The notes beneath the pieces are model-generated. The model worked only from the letters and a program-made list of their open reading frames with translations. It did no database searches and was not told where the DNA came from. From contig CANQPF010000006.1 in the NCBI GenBank assembly GCA_947625665.1, positions 1-46,954 on the forward strand: 46,954 bases of DNA, given 5' to 3'. The DNA is from an uncultured Clostridia bacterium. GTDB lineage: Bacteria > Bacillota > Clostridia > TANB77 > CAG-508. The position numbers and the translations under genes were made by a program. This document shows positions 34,001 to 41,200 of this stretch, piece by piece; the first letter of the stretch is position 1; each line of letters opens with the position of its first letter.

Positions 34001-37000
34001 AAGTTGATGTGTTATTTAATTCATTTAAAATTTGTCGTTTTTCATTTTTCGAAATCATCTCAAGTTCTGAAATTTGAACATCAGTATTTTCTAAAATTTG
34101 TTTTAAAATATTTATATAATGCAAAGACAATTTTTCTATAAAATCATTATTAAATAATTTTGTACAAAATTCAAAATTTAAAGATAAGCAATCTTTTTCT
34201 AAAATAGTTTCTAAATATAGATCAAACTTAGAAGTATAAGTTTTAGGAACATAGAATTTGGCATCGATATTTTTAAAAGAAGTTACAGGAAAACCATCAT
34301 TTTGATAACTAAATGAAACGTCAAAAAGCGGATTCCTGCTAGTATCTTTAGGAATATTTAATTTTTGAATTAGCTTATCTAAAGGATAATCCTGATTTTC
34401 AAAAGCCTTTAAGCAATTTTGTTTAATTCTCTTTACAAAAGTTGAAAAAGCTTCTTCTTGGACAATCTTATTTCTAATTGGTATTGTATTAACAAACATA
34501 CCAACCATATTTTTCAATTGAGGATTAGTCCTTCCTATTATTGGAGTTCCAATCACTATATCATCTGTTGCAGCATATTCTGAAAGCAAAATATAATACA
34601 CAGATATTAGTAACATAAAAGGCGTAATATTAAGTCTTTTACAAACATCATTTATCCTATTAACAATATTTTTATCTAATTTTTGAGAAATCATATCTCC
34701 TTTAAAAGTCTGTATTGCAGGCCTTGGATAGTTTGTTGGTAAATTTAATACAGGGATATTTCCTTTGAAAGTTTCTAACCAATAGTCTTCAACCTCTTTA
34801 AAAGATTGCTCATTTTCCCAAACGGCAAAATCTTTATAATCAATATCTTTAGCATCAATGGTCTTTCCATTATACAAATTTGAAATCTCTTTTATAATTA
34901 TCTTTACAGTTTCACCGTCACCAACAATATGATGAAGGTCGATTAGCAATACTGATTTTTTATTTCTCAATTTTGTAAGTTTTGCTCTAATTAGCGGAGC
35001 TTTTGATAAATCAAAAGGCTTTATAAAAGTAGAAGAAACTCTAGAAAGGTTAGAATGACTTACTCTTTCTTCCTCTATTTTAAATTCTACTTCATCATGT
35101 ACTTTTTGCACAATTTCTCCATCTACAATTTCAAAAGATGTCCTCAAAGATTCATTATTTTTAATTAATTCATTAAAGCAATAATTCAATTTCTCTATAT
35201 CAGGAGTTTTGTCAAAAATCAAACCTCCACAAATATTGTATAAAACAGAATTTTTACCAGCCTGCATCGTAGAAAGATATAATCTTTTTTGAGCAGAAGA
35301 AGTAGGGTAAAAATCTCTTTTTGGTACACTCTTTATTGCATCAGAATTAATAGGTGTTCGAACTGTTTCCAAAACCTTAGCCAATTCACAAATACTAGGG
35401 TTGTCAAACAATATAGAAATACCCATTTGTATTTTTAATTCTTCACTTATTCTACTGCAAAGTTTTATTGCAGACAAAGAATCTCCGCCCAATTCAAAGA
35501 AGTCATCATCAATACTAATATCATTCAAATGCAAAACTTCTTTATATATTTTCAAAAGTCTATTCTCAAATTCAGTTTTTGCTTTTTTAATTGCTTTATT
35601 AGAAACATTTAATTCTAATTTAGGTTCTGGCAATTTACTCTTATCAACTTTTCCATTTATATTCAAAGGGAAAGTATCTAATTGAATAAAATAGCCAGGA
35701 ATCATATAGTTGGGCAATTTATCTTTTAAAAAGTCGCAAAGATTTTTAGTGTCAATTTTTTTATTAGCTGTAAAATATGTAACTATGGCTTTATTTCCGT
35801 TTAACTCTTTTATCATGGTATAAATTTTAAAAATACCGTTAAATTTACCAATAACATTATCTATTTCAGAAAGCTCAACTCTAAAACCTCTTATTTTTAC
35901 CTGATTATCTATTCTTCCTATGAAATGTATATTTCCATCAGGCAAAAATTCCACTAAGTCACCTGTTTTATATACTGTTCCGTCTCCAAAAGGATTTTTT
36001 ATAAATTTTTCTTTTGTCAAATCATCCCTATTAAGATAGCCTTCTCCAACGCCATCTCCACCAACAAGTAGTTCTCCACTTACACAAGGTGGTTGCAACT
36101 TTCCATCCATTGAAACAACGTATGCTGTTGAATTTGCAATAGGTTTTCCAATAGGAATACTATTTTCATACTTTTTATCTATTGTAAAACAACATGAAAA
36201 AGTAGTATTTTCCGTAGGACCATATCCATTTATTAAAGTTATATTAGGGTTAGCTTTTCTTACAATATTTATGTGTTTAGGAGAAAGCACATCTCCGCCA
36301 GTCAATAAGTATTTAACAGATGAAAACATTTTAGGTTCTTCCTCACATAATTGGTTAAATAAAGGCGCAGTTAACCACAAAGTATCAATTTTGTTATTTA
36401 ATAAATATTGTTTTAAAATCTTTGAATTTAACAGCTTTTCTTTCTCTAAAATATATAACTCTAAGCCATTTAACAAAGCTCCCCAAATTTCAAAAGTACA
36501 AGCATCAAAAACAATAGATCCAGTCTGCAATATTTTTTTACATTTAGAAAAATCTATATAATTAGTATTTCTAACTAATCTAACAACATTTTGGTGTTTT
36601 ATCATTACACCCTTAGGCTTTCCTGTTGAACCAGAAGTGTACATTATATATATCAAGTCATCTGGTTTAACCTTATTTTTGAAAAACATAATTTTTGATG
36701 TTTTATACACTTCTTCTGACAAATCAACATTTAGTTTAGGAACATCAGTTGATAAAAGCTCAAAAAAATTTTCTTTTGTCAAAATCAAAGAAGCATTAGT
36801 ATCATCTAAAATAAAATTAATTCTTTCTAAAGGATAATCTATATCTATTGGAACAAAGATTGCACCTAACTTTAAAACTGAAATTATTGAAATAATACTT
36901 TCTAAAGATTTATCCAAAAATATAGCAACCTTATCTTGTCTTTTTATCTTAAAATTTTTTCTCATGTAATTACCTAAAGAATTAGATTTCTCATTTAATT

Positions 37001-38471
37001 CTTTATATGTCAAAGATACATTGTTATAAACAAGAGCTGTATTATTAGGAGTTTTTCTTACTTGCTCTTCAAACAACTGTATTACAGACTTATTTTTTTC
37101 ATAAGAAGTAGACGTATTATTAAAAACATTTAAAATCATATCTCTTTCTTCGTCAGTAATAACTTCTATATCTTTTTCCAGACACTCTTCATTTTTTAGA
37201 ACTTGATTTATAATAAATAAAATCCTATTATGTAAAGCCGAAATATCTTGACTACTATACTTTTCTATTTGATAATCATACGAAATATTTAAAACACCAT
37301 CATCATTATTATCATGTAAATGAATATAAACTCCATTGGAAATAGTATCATTAGGAAACCATTCAATTTTATAAGGAATATTCAAAGATTTATCAGTAGT
37401 CTTAGTTATCTGATAAGACAACATCACATCAAACAAAGCAGGAACGGAATTATCCTTTTTTCTCAAACTTTCTAAAAGTTTTTGATAAGGATATTTTTGG
37501 TACCTAAGCATTTTTAAAGAATCTGAAGCAATGCGCTTTACAAAATTTAAGAAAGACACATTTTCATCTATTTTTATACGTAAAGGCGCAGTATTAATAA
37601 ACATACCAGTAGTATGTTTTTCTTTAAAAGTAGTTCTATTTAAAATTGGCGTTCCAATAACAAAATCTCTTAAATTACAAACTCTACCTAAATAAATAGA
37701 ATAAATAGCCATAAAGAAATTAAAATTTGAAATTCTATGCTTTTTACAAAAAGATGTTATACCATTAATAAGCTCATGATTTAAAACAAAATTTGCTCTT
37801 TGAGATTTCCCAGTAAAATCCGTACCGTTCTTTAAATTTAAACTAGGAATACTCGCAACTTCAGGAATGGTTTGATATAAATCTTCCCAGTATTTTTTAT
37901 CTTTTTCAAACTTATTACTATTTTCATACTCTTTTTCACTTATTAAATAATCTTCATAAGAATAAGTTTTTTGTTCAAAATTCTCTGAATCTTTTGAGTC
38001 TTTTAGCTTAGAATAAGTTTCTATAATCTCTTTTACGATAATTGAAAAAGTACCTGCATCAGAAATAATATGATGAGCCATAATACAAAAACCACCACGG
38101 CCATTATCTAATTTAAAAAGCTTTATCTTAAATAAATTATTTTCTATAATATCAAAAACTTCTTTTGACATTTTCGTATATGTTTTTCTTAGTTCTCTCA
38201 AATCCTTTAATTGTAATACTTCAAAATTTTCAAACTTATAGTCAGAAAAATACTGTACCGGTTCTCCGTGATCCATTTTAAATTTCAAAGAAAAACTTTT
38301 ATTATTTTTTAAACATAAATTAATTGCTTCATTAAGTTTTTCAATATCTACCTTTTTCTTAATGAGAACTGTACCACCAATATTATTTATATTAGTTCCC
38401 TTAAAGTATTGTTCAGTATCCCAGATACTTTTTTGTGGATTTGATAAACCAAAAAATTTCATACTTTTCAT
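31035..38471 (-). CDS. Dimodular NRPS, C-A-T-C-A-T-R, aldehyde-releasing
   Basis: 2478 residues. C1 (about 1-440) has HHIISDAG, with Ala for Gly of HHxxxDG. A1 (about 455-960) has YTSGSTGKPKG, GYGPTEN and YKTGDL; T1 has LGGDSL near 995. C2 (about 1065-1490) has an intact HHIVGDG; A2 (about 1500-2005) is highly similar to A1; T2 has LGGDSL near 2026. The terminal thioester reductase (2100-2478) has GATGFLGAH and a YxxxK pair (YVYTKF). The first C domain suggests N-acylation or loading of a pre-formed acyl group. My reading of the specificity pockets is DAFWLGGTF for A1 (Val-like) and DAFFLGCTF for A2 (hydrophobic). Relatives in gut Clostridia release dipeptide aldehydes that cyclise to pyrazinones and can inhibit cysteine proteases. 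No phosphopantetheinyl transferase is in the window. AAAGGATG precedes the ATG. Confidence 0.95.
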   Translation of the reverse strand: MKSMKFFGLSNPQKSIWDTEQYFKGTNINNIGGTVLIKKKVDIEKLNEAINLCLKNNKSFSLKFKMDHGEPVQYFSDYKFENFEVLQLKDLRELRKTYTKMSKEVFDIIENNLFKIKLFKLDNGRGGFCIMAHHIISDAGTFSIIVKEIIETYSKLKDSKDSENFEQKTYSYEDYLISEKEYENSNKFEKDKKYWEDLYQTIPEVASIPSLNLKNGTDFTGKSQRANFVLNHELINGITSFCKKHRISNFNFFMAIYSIYLGRVCNLRDFVIGTPILNRTTFKEKHTTGMFINTAPLRIKIDENVSFLNFVKRIASDSLKMLRYQKYPYQKLLESLRKKDNSVPALFDVMLSYQITKTTDKSLNIPYKIEWFPNDTISNGVYIHLHDNNDDGVLNISYDYQIEKYSSQDISALHNRILFIINQVLKNEECLEKDIEVITDEERDMILNVFNNTSTSYEKNKSVIQLFEEQVRKTPNNTALVYNNVSLTYKELNEKSNSLGNYMRKNFKIKRQDKVAIFLDKSLESIISIISVLKLGAIFVPIDIDYPLERINFILDDTNASLILTKENFFELLSTDVPKLNVDLSEEVYKTSKIMFFKNKVKPDDLIYIMYTSGSTGKPKGVMIKHQNVVRLVRNTNYIDFSKCKKILQTGSIVFDACTFEIWGALLNGLELYILEKEKLLNSKILKQYLLNNKIDTLWLTAPLFNQLCEEEPKMFSSVKYLLTGGDVLSPKHINIVRKANPNITLINGYGPTENTTFSCCFTIDKKYENSIPIGKPIANSTAYVVSMDGKLQPPCVSGELLVGGDGVGEGYLNRDDLTKEKFIKNPFGDGTVYKTGDLVEFLPDGNIHFIGRIDNQVKIRGFRVELSEIDNVIGKFNGIFKIYTMIKELNGNKAIVTYFTANKKIDTKNLCDFLKDKLPNYMIPGYFIQLDTFPLNINGKVDKSKLPEPKLELNVSNKAIKKAKTEFENRLLKIYKEVLHLNDISIDDDFFELGGDSLSAIKLCSRISEELKIQMGISILFDNPSICELAKVLETVRTPINSDAIKSVPKRDFYPTSSAQKRLYLSTMQAGKNSVLYNICGGLIFDKTPDIEKLNYCFNELIKNNESLRTSFEIVDGEIVQKVHDEVEFKIEEERVSHSNLSRVSSTFIKPFDLSKAPLIRAKLTKLRNKKSVLLIDLHHIVGDGETVKIIIKEISNLYNGKTIDAKDIDYKDFAVWENEQSFKEVEDYWLETFKGNIPVLNLPTNYPRPAIQTFKGDMISQKLDKNIVNRINDVCKRLNITPFMLLISVYYILLSEYAATDDIVIGTPIIGRTNPQLKNMVGMFVNTIPIRNKIVQEEAFSTFVKRIKQNCLKAFENQDYPLDKLIQKLNIPKDTSRNPLFDVSFSYQNDGFPVTSFKNIDAKFYVPKTYTSKFDLYLETILEKDCLSLNFEFCTKLFNNDFIEKLSLHYINILKQILENTDVQISELEMISKNEKRQILNELNNTSTFYDKDKTVIKLFEEQIYKTPGKVAVVYGNEKLTYRQLNKKANQLANYIKKYFKIKKQDKIAIFMKKSMESIVAILATIKLGAVFVPIDIDYPEERINFILKNSKAKLILTLRQHSKLLNTKIEKLNINLKSNIYNSDNISNPENNLTPEDLIYVMYTSGSTGTPKGVMVKHINVVRLVKDTNYIDFSRCKKILQTGSIVFDACTFEIWGALLNGLALYLINKNELLNTTTLEKYLISNKIDTLFITTSLYNQLCEENPYMFRSVKYLLTGGDVVSTKHINMVRDANPNINLIHCYGPTENTTFSTCFTIDKKYETTVPIGKPIANSTAYIVSKNGKIQPKGVPGELWVGGDGVGKGYLNRRDLTKEKFIKNPFGKGKVYKTGDLVKLLPDGNIEFIGRIDNQIKIRGFRVELSEIDNIIKQFPDVLESLTIVKEINKNKTLISYFTSELKQNTQDILSYIKEKLPTYMVPQALVQLDSFPLTVNGKIDRKELPMPQIKTSNKYVAPENDFQEQLCDIWRNLFNIKKVSILDNFFELGGDSLLAIRFQTEALKRDIGITYNDIFEYQTIKNLSEKKYKKNFYKIHKKYDYSKLNDLLEINDVSNIDEHSEEIPVGNLLLFGATGFLGAHILDEFLSKTDSNIYCLVRRKNTEDSELRLKSILDFYFEKKYDKVFKKRIFVINGDITQENFGLTKKDYSKLGKQVDVVVNSAALVKHYGDFDPFNNINVIGTKNIMTFCNKFNKKLYHISTMSVAGMSEIDEDIKDDDERVLFGEDKLYVGQNLNNVYVYTKFLAEKELLQESQKGLDVCILRAGNIFSRVSDGRFQINVSENAYINRIKAILKLQVIQNRFTKHALEFTPVDSASQAIVQIIKHNPKFNVLHLFNTNLIDFPDVITILNSLEHKVQLVSDKEFADVVKEFLKNKSLKSQISGIIPDLNKNRTLSIVAKTLPNAYFSTQYLKSIGFEWPEINKEYIEQFLDYFKKIGYIE

Positions 38472-38506
38472 TTTTTACATCCTTTTTAATTATCGTATTT
38501 TGTCTC

Positions 38507-38535
38507 ATTATATAAATAAAGATTGAAAAAAGCAA
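38507..38535 (-). promoter_or_regulatory. Promoter of the NRPS operon
   Basis: On the minus strand, TTGCTT (complement of 38530-38535), 17 bp, TATAAT (complement of 38507-38512), about 36 bp before the ATG. It is back to back with the type III antitoxin promoter. Confidence 0.65.
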
Positions 38536-38565
38536 TAAATGTAACAAAAATGAAAAATAAGGTCT

Positions 38566-38623
38566 TTCTTGTCGAAACTTGCGACGAAAAGATATTGAAC
38601 TTTGCATAAAAATAAGATATAAT
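38566..38623 (+). promoter_or_regulatory. Promoter with conserved upstream box, copy 1 (type III antitoxin)
   Basis: -35 TTGAAC at 38595-38600, 17 bp, -10 TATAAT at 38618-38623, predicted start about 38630, just before the antitoxin repeats. Directly upstream (38566-38590) is a 25-bp box with TTGTCGAAA and TTGCGACGAAA half-sites. It is identical to the box at 39271-39295 and ends 4 bp before -35 in both. TGTCGAA matches the core Spo0A box. Confidence 0.75.
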
Positions 38624-38637
38624 ATGTACTATAAAAA

Positions 38638-38733
38638 GAAAGTTTACCACTGACCGATATGTGGTATATAAATAGTCGGGTTGAAAGTTTACCGCTGACC
38701 AATATGCGGTATATAAGTGGTTGGGTTGAAAGT
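38638..38733 (+). ncRNA. cptI: Type III antitoxin RNA, two 45-nt pseudoknot repeats (CptI-like)
   Basis: Two tandem 45-nt repeats (38638-38682 and 38683-38727) and the first six nt of a third (GAAAGT, 38728-38733). Each folds as a hairpin, TACCAC/GTGGTA in repeat 1 and TACCGC/GCGGTA in repeat 2, a compensating change. The loop pairs downstream, CCGA with TCGG in repeat 1 and CCAA with TTGG in repeat 2, again compensating. So both stems of an H-type pseudoknot are supported by covariation. A repeat array followed by a terminator and a toxin gene is the type III toxin-antitoxin layout; 45-nt repeats at just over two copies fit the CptIN family. Confidence 0.87.
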
Positions 38734-38736
38734 GGG

Positions 38737-38768
38737 GCTCTTCATCAGTTAATGATGGAGAGCTTTAA
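38737..38768 (+). terminator. Attenuating terminator between antitoxin RNA and toxin
   Basis: Stem GCTCTTCATC (38737-38746) with GATGGAGAGC (38754-38763, one G-U), 7-nt loop, followed by TTTAAT. In type III systems such a leaky terminator keeps antitoxin RNA in excess over toxin mRNA. Confidence 0.8.
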
Positions 38769-38791
38769 TCTATAATAAAGGAAGTATAATA

Positions 38792-39253
38792 TTGACTGAA
38801 AAAGGTTTTTACATAATAAAAGATAGTTTTTTCAAAAAAATGAATGACCCATATTTGAAAGGGAATAAAAAAGAAAATAGACCACATTATTATTGTTTTA
38901 AAGAAGATTCAGATTTAATTTGGATGATTCCACTAAGTAGTAAAATTGAGAAATATAAAAAAATTTTAAATGATAAAATAAAAAGATATAATACATGTGA
39001 AACTATACATATTATTAAGCTAGACAATGGAAAAGAAAGTGTTTTTTTAATTCAAGATATGTTTCCAATTACAAAAAGTTATATAAAAAGAAAATATACA
39101 ATAGCAAACAATCACTTAAAAATAACAAGTGAACATTCTGCAAGAGAAATTGAAAAAAAGGCTAAAAAAGTGATGGAAATGTTAAAAAGAAATACAAAAT
39201 TTACACCAACACAACCTAATATAAACGAAATAATAAAAAAACTAAGAAAATAG
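38792..39253 (+). CDS. cptN: Type III toxin, CptN/ToxN-like endoribonuclease
   Basis: 153 residues from a TTG start at 38792, set by the AAGGAAG site 7 nt upstream. The profile fits type III toxins: an N-terminal FYIIKDSFF, then RPHYYCF and WMIPLSSKIEKYKK, a middle strand region with VFLIQDMFPITKSYI, and a basic helical C-terminus. Family members are small RNases that process their own antitoxin repeats into pseudoknots and are held inactive by them. They act in abortive phage defence or plasmid and element stability. The gene lies downstream of the pseudoknot repeats and the attenuating terminator in one transcription unit. No CGG codon occurs in it. I infer CptN rather than TenpN from repeat length and sequence feel, so the subfamily is less certain than the type. 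Confidence 0.83.
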   Translation: MTEKGFYIIKDSFFKKMNDPYLKGNKKENRPHYYCFKEDSDLIWMIPLSSKIEKYKKILNDKIKRYNTCETIHIIKLDNGKESVFLIQDMFPITKSYIKRKYTIANNHLKITSEHSAREIEKKAKKVMEMLKRNTKFTPTQPNINEIIKKLRK

Positions 39254-39270
39254 TAAACAAACAATTACTT

Positions 39271-39328
39271 TTCTTGTCGAAACTTGCGACGAAAACTTCT
39301 TGAACTTTACATAAATACAAAGTATAAT
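39271..39328 (+). promoter_or_regulatory. Promoter with conserved upstream box, copy 2 (MucBP protein)
   Basis: The same 25-bp box as at 38566-38590 (here 39271-39295), 4 bp, then TTGAAC (39300-39305), 17 bp, TATAAT (39323-39328). The -35 to -10 spacers are also similar (TTTnCATAAA). It drives the MucBP gene with about 55 nt of leader. Confidence 0.78.
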
Positions 39329-39388
39329 TAAATAGATGCGAACAAAATATTGAAAAAGGAATGAAAACAAAAAAACAAGGAGGAAAAA

Positions 39389-41164
39389 ATGAAAAAGAAA
39401 ACGATATTTTGTATAATAGCATTTATAATAACAATGTTGTTAATAGCTGGAAGGATATTTGCAAAAAATAATGACTGTACAATAGTAGTAGACTATATTG
39501 ACCAAAATTCAAAAAATTCAATACAAACGATGTATATGTATGGAAATGAAGGGGAAATTTTAAATACAGAAGAAAAAGAAATAGAAAATTACAAATTAGT
39601 AGAAAAACCTCAAAAAGAGCAATATACTTTTACGAAGGAAAAACAATATGTATATTATTATTATAAATACATATCTCAAGGAGTAACAATTCAATACAAA
39701 GATAGAAAAACCAATAATTTATTAGAGCCAGAACAACACATAGATGGATTAGAGGGAGATCCATATACAAGTGACATTAAAACTTTTGACAATTATGAAT
39801 ATGTGGGAAGTGAAAAGCCATATAATGCAACTGGAAAATTAGGCAAATGGTTAGAAGAAGTAACGTATTACTATGCAAAAAAAATACCAATAAAAGTAAA
39901 TCATATATTTGGCAAAAATGGTGGTACGAAAACAACATATATAGTAGGACTAGAAGATGAAATATATTCTACTGAGCCAATTAAAGATTTAAAAAATATA
40001 AATGGTACAGAATACAAGTTAGACGAAAGTAAGATGCCATCGAACAGAACAGGTACAGTTACTGAAAATCCAAAAGAAGTAAATTATTACTATATACCGA
40101 AATCAAAAGGAATAAAAATAAACTACATAGACTTAGCAACAGGAGAACAATTAGAAGAGCCCATAAAAGTAGAAGGGTGGACAGGAGATAAATATACTTT
40201 AAAACCAAAAGAAATAGAAGGGTACGACATGGTAAAGCCAAAACAAACAAAAGGATATGATATAGTTCAAAAACCAGAGCAAGAGACAATAGAATTTACA
40301 GAAGATTTAACAGAAATAACTTACTATTATGCGTATAAGTCAGGGCTAACTGTAAAATATATAGATGAAGAAACAGAAGAAGTATTAAAATATCATACAT
40401 TCGAAGGGCACGAAGGAGACTTAATAGAAACAAAACCAGAAGAAATAGAATATTATAAGCTAACAGAAGAACCAGAAAATCCAGAAGTGAAGCTAACCAA
40501 AGAAGAAAAAGAAATAACATATAAATATAAAAAATTAGAATTTAATTTAAAAGTCGAAGAAAAAATAGAAACAGTAGAAATAAATGACACAAAAAAGAAA
40601 GTAGATAAAGATATAGGAAAAATAGAAATTCCAAATGATAAAGAAGAACATAAAATAAAAATCAATTATAAAATTTTAGTCACAAACACAGGCGAAATAT
40701 CAGGAAGCGCCGATTTGGTCAAAGAAATTCCAGAAGATTTTGAAATCATAAATATATCAGAAATTCCAAGAGATTCAGAATCAATTTCAAAAAATATTCA
40801 ATCAGAAAATCAACAGCAAAAAACTGACAAAGAGCCAGTTTCTATCGAAGAGTCTAAAAATCCAGAATCATTTTCTAAAATTTCAAATATAACTCCAGGT
40901 CAAACAAAAGAATATATGATAACAATATCAAGCAAGGAAAACATTGAACCAGGAGAAAAGATAAGCAAAACAAAAATAGAAAACTTAGAGAACCCTGCAC
41001 AATATGAAGAAACAACGAAAAATGACAACGAAGCAGAAACAAAGTTAATAGTAGGAATACAAACAGGAACAAAACACGAAATAAAAAATATAATAATCAT
41101 AATAATAGCAATAATCTTAATAATAACAATCATAATTCTCAAGTTGCTTTTTAAAAGAAAATAA
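39389..41164 (+). CDS. MucBP-repeat surface protein, membrane-anchored
   Basis: 591 residues. A signal peptide (about 5-25) is followed by about five MucBP-type modules (roughly 30-95, 97-165, 168-235, 240-315 and 318-385; each begins with a VxYxD-type strand and ends YYYK-like). Then comes a DUF11-like domain (about 390-545), which opens LKVEEKIETVEI and continues with VTNTGEISG. A C-terminal transmembrane helix (about 565-587) with a basic tail LLFKRK completes it. No LPxTG-type motif precedes the helix, so it is probably held in the membrane, unlike the SPDTG protein at 23978. MucBP modules bind mucin-type glycans in studied cases. GGAGG is well placed before the ATG. It is controlled by the box-2 promoter shared with the type III antitoxin. 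Confidence 0.85.
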   Translation: MKKKTIFCIIAFIITMLLIAGRIFAKNNDCTIVVDYIDQNSKNSIQTMYMYGNEGEILNTEEKEIENYKLVEKPQKEQYTFTKEKQYVYYYYKYISQGVTIQYKDRKTNNLLEPEQHIDGLEGDPYTSDIKTFDNYEYVGSEKPYNATGKLGKWLEEVTYYYAKKIPIKVNHIFGKNGGTKTTYIVGLEDEIYSTEPIKDLKNINGTEYKLDESKMPSNRTGTVTENPKEVNYYYIPKSKGIKINYIDLATGEQLEEPIKVEGWTGDKYTLKPKEIEGYDMVKPKQTKGYDIVQKPEQETIEFTEDLTEITYYYAYKSGLTVKYIDEETEEVLKYHTFEGHEGDLIETKPEEIEYYKLTEEPENPEVKLTKEEKEITYKYKKLEFNLKVEEKIETVEINDTKKKVDKDIGKIEIPNDKEEHKIKINYKILVTNTGEISGSADLVKEIPEDFEIINISEIPRDSESISKNIQSENQQQKTDKEPVSIEESKNPESFSKISNITPGQTKEYMITISSKENIEPGEKISKTKIENLENPAQYEETTKNDNEAETKLIVGIQTGTKHEIKNIIIIIIAIILIITIIILKLLFKRK

Positions 41165-41200
41165 TATAAAATAAAACAAAAAAGGAACTTGGTGAATGTT

